21,255 nt of DNA from an uncultured Acetatifactor sp. Its GTDB lineage: Bacteria > Bacillota > Clostridia > Lachnospirales > Lachnospiraceae. The notes under the pieces were generated by a model. That model saw only the letters and a list, made by a program, of their open reading frames with translations. It searched no databases and had not been told where the DNA came from. Positions within the stretch are counted from its first letter, which is position 1; each line of letters opens with the position of its first letter. Position numbers and translations under genes: made by a program. The stretch spans positions 1-21,255 of the forward strand of contig CAJUCT010000050.1 in NCBI GenBank assembly GCA_910585015.1, written 5' to 3'. Below, one piece after another: positions 1-5,443 of the stretch.

Positions 1-211
1 TGATATCAACAGGTTCTATTTCATCCCCGCGGATGCTGTTCACGTCACCGTAATGCTTCACGAAGGGCAGCCGCCTTGTGGTCACCCGGATAGGGAACAT
101 CTCAATTTCCGAAGCCCACACCGGGCGGATTCCGGCAAGCAGCCCGCCCAGAGGGAATCCCCCGGAGCCGTCAAATAAACTTCCGAGGGTCAATCGTCCA
201 TTCTCATCCAT
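1..211 (-). CDS. DNA (cytosine-5) methyltransferase, N-terminal part, cut by window edge
   Basis: Seventy codons are visible from the ATG at 211; the gene runs off the left end. The protein opens with MDENGRLTLGSLFDGSGGFP, which is motif I of C5-cytosine methyltransferases (the SAM-binding DGSGGF loop), followed by GLLAGIRPVWASEIE, the motif II acidic residue that contacts SAM. The PCQ catalytic motif would lie beyond the edge. The start overlaps the end of the upstream ParB-methyltransferase gene by 8 bp (ATGGATGA arrangement), so the two are probably translationally coupled. In phages of Gram-positive hosts such a pair usually sits between the HNH/small terminase region and the large terminase, where it protects phage DNA from host restriction. 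Family assignment is firm; the recognition sequence cannot be read. Confidence 0.85.
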   Translation of the reverse strand, partial: MDENGRLTLGSLFDGSGGFPLGGLLAGIRPVWASEIEMFPIRVTTRRLPFVKHYGDVNSIRGDEIEPVDI

Positions 212-1445
212 CCGCAGCCGCCCCCTTCTCCAGTTCCACATAGGGGATTTTCACCCCTTCCCTCTCCACGGACACATTCTCCGCAGAGCCGGCCTGCTCG
301 ATATAGCGGTTCACGATGACGTCCGCAAACTTCTCATCCAGCTCTATGGTGTAGCAGATGCGCCCCGTCTGCTCGCAGGCGATCAGCGTGGAGCCGGAGC
401 CGCCGAAGGGGTCCAATACAATGCAGTTGCTCATACTGGAATTCTTGATGGGGTATGCCACCAAGCCCACGGGCTTCATGGTCGGATGCTGCTCGCTTTT
501 CTTCGGGCGGTCAAACTCCCATATGGTGGTCTGCTTCCTGTCGGAATACCAGTTGTGCTTCCCGCCCTTCTTCCATCCGAACAGGCACGGCTCGTGCTGC
601 CACTGGTAGGGGCTCCGCCCAAGAACGAGGCTCTGCTTCTTCCAGATGCAGCACCCGGAAAGGTAGAAGCCCGCCGCCTTAAATGCGCTGCGGAAATTTA
701 AGCCCTCAGTGTCGGCATGGAATACATAAATAGAGGCATCGCTCTCCATGTTCTGCTCCATATTTACGAATGCGGCAAAAAGGAACTGGTAAAATTCCTT
801 GTCCGGCATGTTGTCATTCATGATCTTCCCGGCGCTCCCCTCATAGTTCGCATTATACGGCGGGTCCGTCACTACGAGGTTTGCCTTCGCCCCTGCCATC
901 AGCACATCGTATGTCTCCGGCAGGGTGGAATCCCCGACCACCAGCCTGTGCCGCCCAATCGTCCACACATCCCCCATTTTCGCCACGGCGGGCTTTTCCA
1001 GTTCCGCGTCAATGTCGAAATCATCCTCCGTCACTTTCTTATCGTGCACGGAATTGAATAGCTGCTCGATCTCCGGCGGCTCGAATCCAGTGAAGGACAC
1101 ATCAAAATCCGAATCCTGCAGGTCGGCGATAAGGTCAGCCAGCAGCTCCTTGTTCCATTCGCCCGTGATCTTATTGAGGGCGATGTTGAGCGCCTTCTCC
1201 TTCTGCTTGTCAATGTCAATGACGATGCAGTCGATCTCCTCATAGCCAAGATTGGAAAGCACAGCCACGCGCTGGTGTCCCCCGATGATGGTCATGTCTG
1301 AGTTGACGATCACCGGCTCCACATAGCCGAACTCCGTGATGGAGTTTTTTATCTTCTGGTATTCCTTATCGCCCGGTTTCAGCTTTTTCCTCGGATTGTA
1401 AGATGCCGGAATCAAATCCGCTATTTTGATTTTCCTGAACTCCAT
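204..1445 (-). CDS. ParB-domain DNA methyltransferase (N4/N6 type, beta class)
   Basis: 413 aa. Residues 1-75 form a ParB/Srx-like domain with the signature GGHQR at about 55-59, and the region to about 130 resembles the linker of phage ParB-MTase fusions. The C-terminal half is an amino-methyltransferase: catalytic motif IV DPPY at 194-197 comes before SAM-binding motif I DPFGGSGST at 345-353, the order of beta-class enzymes that methylate adenine N6 or cytosine N4. It starts 3 bp after the HTH/zinc-finger gene and overlaps the C5-methyltransferase. Likely role: modification of phage DNA; the ParB domain may direct it to DNA. Both key motifs are intact. Target base and sequence are unknown. 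Confidence 0.92.
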   Translation of the reverse strand: MEFRKIKIADLIPASYNPRKKLKPGDKEYQKIKNSITEFGYVEPVIVNSDMTIIGGHQRVAVLSNLGYEEIDCIVIDIDKQKEKALNIALNKITGEWNKELLADLIADLQDSDFDVSFTGFEPPEIEQLFNSVHDKKVTEDDFDIDAELEKPAVAKMGDVWTIGRHRLVVGDSTLPETYDVLMAGAKANLVVTDPPYNANYEGSAGKIMNDNMPDKEFYQFLFAAFVNMEQNMESDASIYVFHADTEGLNFRSAFKAAGFYLSGCCIWKKQSLVLGRSPYQWQHEPCLFGWKKGGKHNWYSDRKQTTIWEFDRPKKSEQHPTMKPVGLVAYPIKNSSMSNCIVLDPFGGSGSTLIACEQTGRICYTIELDEKFADVIVNRYIEQAGSAENVSVEREGVKIPYVELEKGAAADG

Positions 1446-1448
1446 TCT

Positions 1449-1868
1449 CTAATCCCTCCAGAACCTTGCCTTGATGTAGCAGTCATGGCTGCAATACTTC
1501 GGATGCCTGCTGCCATAGAAGGAAAACTCCTTGCCGCAGCATTCACATTTCTTTGTGACAATGGCTTTCCTGTTCCCCTCCTGCGGGTGCGCTTTCCACC
1601 ACTGCCGTCTACATTTTTCTGAGCAGAACTTCCTCGGCCTGCCCGTCCCCGCCTGCTCGGTTTCCTTCCCGCAGCAGAGGCAGATGCCGTTCTGCCACTG
1701 CCGCTCCTGCAGGTTTTTGACGGTGGCTTCCACATAGCCGCCCATCCCTTTTGCCTTGCAGTGGTTGCGGACGATGTCGCGGGAAAGCCCAAGCGCCTCC
1801 GCTATGGCACGGTAGCCCATGCCCTTCAGGCGCATTTCCTTCACCTGCGCCGCCTCAAAATCGGTCAT
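1449..1868 (-). CDS. HTH protein with two treble-clef-type zinc fingers
   Basis: 139 aa. Residues 5-37 form a helix-turn-helix of the sigma-region-4/Hin type (AAQVKEMRLKGMGYRAIAEA, then LSRDIVRNH). Two Cys clusters follow: CLCC with FCSEKC at about 63-86 and CECC with YCSHDC at about 108-131, each typical of a zinc-binding treble clef. The start has a GGAGGG ribosome binding site 5-10 bp upstream, and a perfect 11-bp inverted repeat lies just before that. Its place between the HNH gene and the methyltransferases is where a small terminase often lies, and an HTH fold would fit DNA recognition, but I see no small-terminase signature. Could equally be a regulator. Fold confident, function inferred. 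Confidence 0.75.
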   Translation of the reverse strand: MTDFEAAQVKEMRLKGMGYRAIAEALGLSRDIVRNHCKAKGMGGYVEATVKNLQERQWQNGICLCCGKETEQAGTGRPRKFCSEKCRRQWWKAHPQEGNRKAIVTKKCECCGKEFSFYGSRHPKYCSHDCYIKARFWRD

Positions 1869-2186
1869 TTTCCCTCCACCTCCATCAAAAAAAGGCCAAA
1901 AACCAGCGTTTTTTGATGGTTTTTAAGCCCAAAAACATGGGTTTTTCGGTACTTTCACGCAAAACTAAAGTGCCTGAAAGCCTTGAAAAATCAATGTTTA
2001 TGTAAGATTTTGGGGCGATTTCCTATCCCCCCTGTGCGAATTTGCGAAAACGCGCGTCTGAGGGGGCGGCGGTCGATATTTTTCGACAGTTGTAGAGATA
2101 ACTCGACCCCCTTCCCCATGCAGATTTCCACGGGAAATGTTGTGCCTTGTCGGAATAGGAAAGAAAAAGAACCATCACGGAAACCG
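1869..2186. other. 318-bp non-coding gap; candidate cos/packaging region
   Basis: No credible ORF on either strand. Besides the inverted repeat at its left end it holds a strongly structured GC-rich part at about 2055-2112. This contains GTCGA-TATTTT-TCGAC (a 5-bp hairpin), a G-run block AGGGGGCGGCGG on one side and TCGACCCCCTT on the other, so nested pairing is possible. HNH genes in Siphoviridae of Firmicutes commonly sit next to the terminase genes and cos, and the gap lies on the far side of the HNH gene, so it is a reasonable cos candidate. That is inference from position; no cohesive-end sequence can be proven here. Confidence 0.3.
1882..1919. repeat. Perfect 11-bp inverted repeat upstream of the HTH/zinc-finger gene
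   Basis: Arms CCATCAAAAAA (1882-1892) and TTTTTTGATGG (1909-1919) with a 16-bp loop. It lies directly upstream of the ribosome binding site of the gene starting at 1868, and the loop carries further A/T runs that could pair. It may be an operator or an mRNA hairpin. No promoter with good spacing was identified next to it. Confidence 0.6.
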
Positions 2187-2540
2187 TCAGTAATGGAACT
2201 CCTGATAGCGGTCCTCCGTCATGGTTTTGTGGTCGTGGCAGCTCTTACAAAGCGCCTGCCAGTTTGCCTCATCCCAGAACAGCTTTGCATCCCCTCTGTG
2301 TGGGATGATGTGGTCAACCACGGTTGCTTTCACCAAGCGTCCCTGCTCCATGCACTTGACGCAGAGAGGATGTGCTTTTAAGAAACGTGTCCGTGCTTTC
2401 TCCCACCTGCCATCGTATCCTCGGACGGATGCACTGGCACGGTCAGCGGCGTGCAGCTTTGCGTGTTCGGTGCAGTACATCCCGTCCGTCAGTTTCGGGC
2501 ATCCCGGATGCTTACACGGTTTCATTGGTTTCCTCGGCAT
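2187..2540 (-). CDS. HNH endonuclease (phage, terminase-associated type)
   Basis: 117 aa. The N-terminal part has Cys/His pairs (CKHPGC, CTEH), then the HNH core: CVKC at 60-63, the metal-coordinating DH at 76-77 in VVDHIIPH, and LCKSCHDHKT at 97-106 giving the second zinc pair and final His. All HNH residues are present. Proteins of this size and sequence in phages of Gram-positive hosts assist the large terminase in cutting cos DNA (known for the family). It follows the 67-aa Cys-rich gene by 4 bp and precedes the long structured gap, which supports a packaging role. Confidence 0.9.
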   Translation of the reverse strand: MPRKPMKPCKHPGCPKLTDGMYCTEHAKLHAADRASASVRGYDGRWEKARTRFLKAHPLCVKCMEQGRLVKATVVDHIIPHRGDAKLFWDEANWQALCKSCHDHKTMTEDRYQEFHY

Positions 2541-2544
2541 GGCG

Positions 2545-2748
2545 TCACCACTTCCTCACGCCGCCGTAATATTTATCAGCGATTGCCTCCTGCTGGTACT
2601 CCGGCAGGCTCCGCAGTCTCTCGCTCACCTTCTCCAGTGACTGCGCCTGTTCCTCACGGGTCTTGTGGAAGTGGCAGGTCTCGCCCTGGCATTTCCCACA
2701 GCGCAGAATGTTGCAGTTCCCGTTTTCATTCTTTGCAAAACAATCCAT
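2545..2748 (-). CDS. Small Cys-rich phage protein, 67 aa
   Basis: The chosen start is the ATG at 2748, preceded by AAAGGAG with 6 bp spacing; a longer reading from 2856 would run through a terminator hairpin and is not favoured. The protein begins MDCFAKNENGNCNILRCGKC and continues with GETCHFHKT, giving five Cys and two His that could form a zinc knuckle, followed by a charged helical tail rich in E, R and Q. Similar short MDCFAK-type proteins are common in clostridial phages, with no known function. It is the first gene after the candidate late promoter and is followed closely by the HNH gene. Confidence 0.75.
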   Translation of the reverse strand: MDCFAKNENGNCNILRCGKCQGETCHFHKTREEQAQSLEKVSERLRSLPEYQQEAIADKYYGGVRKW

Positions 2749-2829
2749 CAGCATCTCCTTTCCACCCTTTCCGCAAAAGAAAAGGACAGCGGTGAAAGGA
2801 TAAAGCCCGCTGCCCTGTGCGGAGGCGTG

Positions 2830-2862
2830 AAAAAAGCCCCACGGATTCATCCGCAAGGCTCC
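2830..2862 (-). terminator. Intrinsic terminator between late promoter and 67-aa gene
   Basis: On the minus strand a 12-bp stem (including three G-T wobbles) with a GA turn, arms AGCCTTGCGGAT and ATCCGTGGGGCT, is followed at once by a run of T. It lies after the replication operon and only about 14 bp after the expected start site of the promoter at 2883-2911, so it may end the early transcript, act as an attenuator for the late transcript, or both. Confidence 0.75.
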
Positions 2863-2882
2863 CTACACTTCTTCGCAGTTTG

Positions 2883-2911
2883 ATACTACCATAAAAATTT
2901 TGAAAAAACAA
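2883..2911 (-). promoter_or_regulatory. Candidate late promoter
   Basis: Minus strand -35 TTGTTT (2906-2911) and -10 TAGTAT (2883-2888) separated by 17 bp, in an AT-rich stretch. The -35 is weak, which fits a promoter needing an activator, and three 11-bp direct repeats lie directly upstream. It would read towards the 67-aa and HNH genes. Confidence 0.5.
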
Positions 2912-2919
2912 TTCCGATA

Positions 2920-2952
2920 TAGTCTACACTTAGTCTCATGTTAGTATCACCT
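2920..2952 (-). repeat. Three tandem 11-bp repeats, candidate activator site
   Basis: Minus-strand units AGGTGATACTA, ACATGAGACTA and AGTGTAGACTA follow one another without gaps; the shared core is ACTA with TGA or similar before it. A period of 11 bp places the same face of the helix every turn. They begin at the stop codon of the ArpU/RinA-like regulator gene and end 9 bp before the -35 box, so they are likely the binding site of an activator, possibly that regulator itself. Confidence 0.5.
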
Positions 2953-3436
2953 AACTTAAAATATATTTCATTTCCACATCATCCCTGAATTCATACATCT
3001 GGTCCATCTCCCTTGCCGCCTTTTTCCGATACCGCCCCACGGTGCTGTAGCTGATGCTGTATTTCTCCATAAGGCCGTTCCAGTCCATCTGCTCCATGAC
3101 CATGTCCCTTACGAATTCCGGCAGCCTGCCGCTCAACTGTGTTGTCAGGAACCCAAAGAAATCTATTTCATCTTTCAAGTAGAGGTACCGCCTGAAAAGT
3201 TCGTCAAAATACTCATCGTCCAGCCTGTCCGCCACCCGCCTGTAATATGCCGCCGCCCTCCCGGTCTTATCGGAAACCATGCCCTCCTGCACCCGTTCCC
3301 CCTGCGGCTTGGAAAAATTCATGCTTTCGATGACATCTTCTTTCCTGATCCCCTCAAAATCCCGTATCTTAAATTCCAGTACCGTCATTTCCTGTTTCAT
3401 CTTCGTATAATTTTTAAACATTTCTTCTGCTCTCAT
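2951..3436 (-). CDS. ArpU/RinA-like late transcription regulator
   Basis: 161 aa, all charged helix and no membrane segment. The C-terminal part (about 115-150) is a sigma-region-4-like helix-turn-helix: WNGLMEKYSISYSTVGRYRK. The N-terminal part is coiled and rich in Glu/Lys, and the middle has YYRRVADRLDDEYF and YLKDEIDFFG. Size, position as last gene of the replication block and the HTH all match the phage regulators that switch on late genes in Gram-positive phages (ArpU, RinA, DUF1492 group). The start overlaps the helicase stop by 4 bp (ATGA). Its stop codon falls inside a repeat array next to a weak promoter, which suggests it acts right there. Family placement is by pattern, not by search. 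Confidence 0.65.
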   Translation of the reverse strand: MRAEEMFKNYTKMKQEMTVLEFKIRDFEGIRKEDVIESMNFSKPQGERVQEGMVSDKTGRAAAYYRRVADRLDDEYFDELFRRYLYLKDEIDFFGFLTTQLSGRLPEFVRDMVMEQMDWNGLMEKYSISYSTVGRYRKKAAREMDQMYEFRDDVEMKYILS

Positions 3437-4785
3437 TCCACGCCTCCAATCCTCGCTTTTGCCGCATCCACAAGTGCCGACTGCCCGCAGTCCTTTTTCT
3501 CCAGTGCCGCCATCACCCGTTCATCCAGTGTGCCTTTGGAAATCAAATGGTGGATCACAACCGTCTCCTCCTGCCCCTGCCGCCACAGCCTCGCATTCAT
3601 CTGCTGATACAGTTCCAAAGACCATGTCAGCCCGAACCACACCAGCGTGGAGCCGCCCGCCTGCAGGTTCAGCCCATGCCCCGCTGACGCAGGGTGGATC
3701 GCCGCCACCGGGATTTCCCCGGCATTCCATTTCCGCATATCCTCCGCCGTATCCAGTCCCACCGCCCCGGTGTGCTTTTTCAGCCTGTCAAGGTCATGTT
3801 TATACCAGTAGGCGACCAGCACAGGCTTGCCGTTTGCCGCCTCAATCAAATCCTCCAAGGCTTCCAGCTTACGGTCATGGATGTGTTTCACGTTCCCATT
3901 CTCATCGTAGACCGCGCCGTCCGCCATCTGTAAAAGTTTGTTGGAGAGAGCCGCCGCGTTCACCGCGTCAATGTCGCCGTCCGAAAAGGGAAGGAGCATA
4001 TCCCGCTCCAACTGTTCATACAGTGCCATCTCCTTTTCGGTCAGAATGACCTCCACACGGTTATAAACACATTCCGGCATATCCAGATAATCCACGGCCT
4101 TCATGCTGATGCAGATGTCGGAGATTAAATTATAAATCATATCCTCCGCGCCCTCCCGCGGCTTATAGGAAAACACCATCTCCCGGCTGCGCTTGTCCGG
4201 CACGAAGAACCGCTCCCGGTAGCCGCCGATGAACCGCCCAAGCCTCTGCCCCATATCCAATATCCCGATTTCAGCCCACAGGTCAATTAATCCATTCGGC
4301 GCTGGCGTCCCGGTCAGCCCCACGATGCGCCTCACCATCGGGCGCACCTTCTTTAGCGCCTTGAACCGCTTTGCCTTATGGGACTTGAAGGACGAAAGCT
4401 CATCGATCACCACCATGTCAAAATCAAAGGGGATGCCGCTCTCGTTCACAAGCCACTCCACGTTTTCCCTGTTGATGACGTACACCTGTGCTTTCCTGCC
4501 AAGTGCGGCTATGCGCTCCTTTTCGGAACCAAGCACCGCCGACATCCCAATCCCGGAAAGATGCTCCCATTTCTCCAGTTCGGAAGGCCATGTTAAATAA
4601 CAGACTCGCAAGGGCGCTATAATCAATATTTTTCGGATGTCAAAATAGTCAAACAATAATTCCCATATGGCGGTGAGCGTGATCACCGTTTTCCCCAATC
4701 CACAATCCAAAAACAATGCACTCACCTTATGGCTTATGATAAACTCTTTTGCATACTCCTGATATTCATGTGGCACATATCTCAT
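3433..4785 (-). CDS. SNF2-family DNA helicase (superfamily 2)
   Basis: The start at 4785 (MRYVPHEYQEYA) is chosen because GGAGGT lies 7 bp upstream; an in-frame ATG 39 bp further upstream lacks a good site. 450 aa. Motif I DCGLGKT at 27-33, motif II DELS at 128-131 (the DExx box), motif III LTGTPAPN at about 157-164, and the C-terminal lobe with GLNLQAG and ARLWRQGQ (motif VI arginines). All ATPase motifs are present. It is the compact phage SNF2 type that regularly follows a VRR-NUC gene; the two overlap by 20 bp here. Probable role: DNA translocation or remodelling in replication or recombination, perhaps with the VRR-NUC nuclease as partner. Confidence 0.9.
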   Translation of the reverse strand: MRYVPHEYQEYAKEFIISHKVSALFLDCGLGKTVITLTAIWELLFDYFDIRKILIIAPLRVCYLTWPSELEKWEHLSGIGMSAVLGSEKERIAALGRKAQVYVINRENVEWLVNESGIPFDFDMVVIDELSSFKSHKAKRFKALKKVRPMVRRIVGLTGTPAPNGLIDLWAEIGILDMGQRLGRFIGGYRERFFVPDKRSREMVFSYKPREGAEDMIYNLISDICISMKAVDYLDMPECVYNRVEVILTEKEMALYEQLERDMLLPFSDGDIDAVNAAALSNKLLQMADGAVYDENGNVKHIHDRKLEALEDLIEAANGKPVLVAYWYKHDLDRLKKHTGAVGLDTAEDMRKWNAGEIPVAAIHPASAGHGLNLQAGGSTLVWFGLTWSLELYQQMNARLWRQGQEETVVIHHLISKGTLDERVMAALEKKDCGQSALVDAAKARIGGVE

Positions 4786-5059
4786 CCAGCACACCTCCGA
4801 TCTGCTCTGCCCCGTCAACCACATAGACGGGAAACCCTAAACTCTTAAGCTGCCTCATTCTTTTCACCTGCAGGGGCCGGGGCTTCTTCCCCGGAGCCTT
4901 TAATTCCACGAATGCGATTTTCCTACCCGGCAGCAATACGATTCTGTCCGGCACCCCATCCAATCCGGGTGAGGTGAACTTCACCGCCATGCCTCCCATC
5001 TTTTTCACTGCGTCTGTGAATATCTTTTCCACACGTTTTTCGGAATGAACCACAGCCAT
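4766..5059 (-). CDS. VRR-NUC domain nuclease
   Basis: 97 aa, a stand-alone VRR-NUC domain of the PD-(D/E)XK superfamily. The active site is visible: PGLDGVPDRIVLLPG gives the PD pair, then KIAFVELKAPGK gives ExK. A Gln/Lys-rich helix follows (PLQVKRMRQL). In phages and in eukaryotic FAN1 this domain cleaves branched or flap DNA (family knowledge). It starts inside the preceding gene (55-bp overlap) behind an AAGGTGG site and overlaps the helicase downstream, so the three are tightly coupled. Confidence 0.9.
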   Translation of the reverse strand: MAVVHSEKRVEKIFTDAVKKMGGMAVKFTSPGLDGVPDRIVLLPGRKIAFVELKAPGKKPRPLQVKRMRQLKSLGFPVYVVDGAEQIGGVLDEICAT

Positions 5060-5217
5060 AACGTCCCACCTTCCTCTCCGTCCACATGGACCGACTTCAC
5101 GCCCAGCAGAGCCTTCTGCCGCTTGACCTCTGTCTTTTTTATGCCGTTTTCCTCTGCCAGTTCATACACCTTTTTATAATTTACGAATCCGTCTTTCAGG
5201 ATATCTTCCAAAAACAT
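5005..5217 (-). CDS. Small winged-helix-like protein, 70 aa
   Basis: Start at 5217 (MFLEDILKDGFVNYKKVYEL) with GGAGG 5 bp upstream; the upstream in-frame ATG at 5241 has no such site. The sequence KKVYELAEENGIKKTEVKRQ followed by LLGVKSV looks like a helix-turn-helix, and the hydrophobic WLWFIP strand near the end could be a wing. Similar tails occur at the C-terminus of phage RecA-like and replication proteins. It lies just downstream of the iteron array and could bind there, but this is inference. Overlaps VRR-NUC by 55 bp in another frame. Confidence 0.6.
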   Translation of the reverse strand: MFLEDILKDGFVNYKKVYELAEENGIKKTEVKRQKALLGVKSVHVDGEEGGTLWLWFIPKNVWKRYSQTQ

Positions 5218-5233
5218 AGCTGCCTCCAGTCTC

Positions 5234-5443
5234 AGGAACAACGGAACGAACGAACAAAAAAATCCCTATATTGCTATACGCGTGTATGACATACACACAC
5301 ATCCTCTTTCTCTTTTATTTTTATATTTCTCATATAGTAAAGGTTGTTCCGTTGTTCCTATAAATCCGCTAACGCCCATAGTTGCTGGCTTTTTTCAAAG
5401 AACAATCTGCCGGAACAATCATCCGCCTTGTTCCGTTTGTTCC
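5234..5443. repeat. GGAACAA iteron cluster around an AT-rich stretch; candidate replication origin
   Basis: Six perfect copies of GGAACAA or its complement TTGTTCC lie at 5235-5241, 5344-5350, 5352-5358, 5412-5418, 5428-5434 and 5437-5443, with partial copies at 5243-5249 and 5400-5405. The outer part forms a perfect 14-bp inverted repeat (AGGAACAACGGAAC at 5234-5247 against 5346-5359) enclosing about 98 bp that are strongly AT-rich and include the palindrome GTGTATG-A-CATACAC (5282-5296). Two iterons form the last codons of the VapE gene. Iterons plus an easily melted segment next to a replicative helicase gene are the usual look of a phage or plasmid origin. Confidence 0.55.

Noticed and set aside
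2749..2856. N-terminal extension of the 67-aa Cys-rich protein
   Set aside because: It would run over a terminator hairpin, has no ribosome binding site, and the start at 2748 has AAAGGAG at 6 bp.
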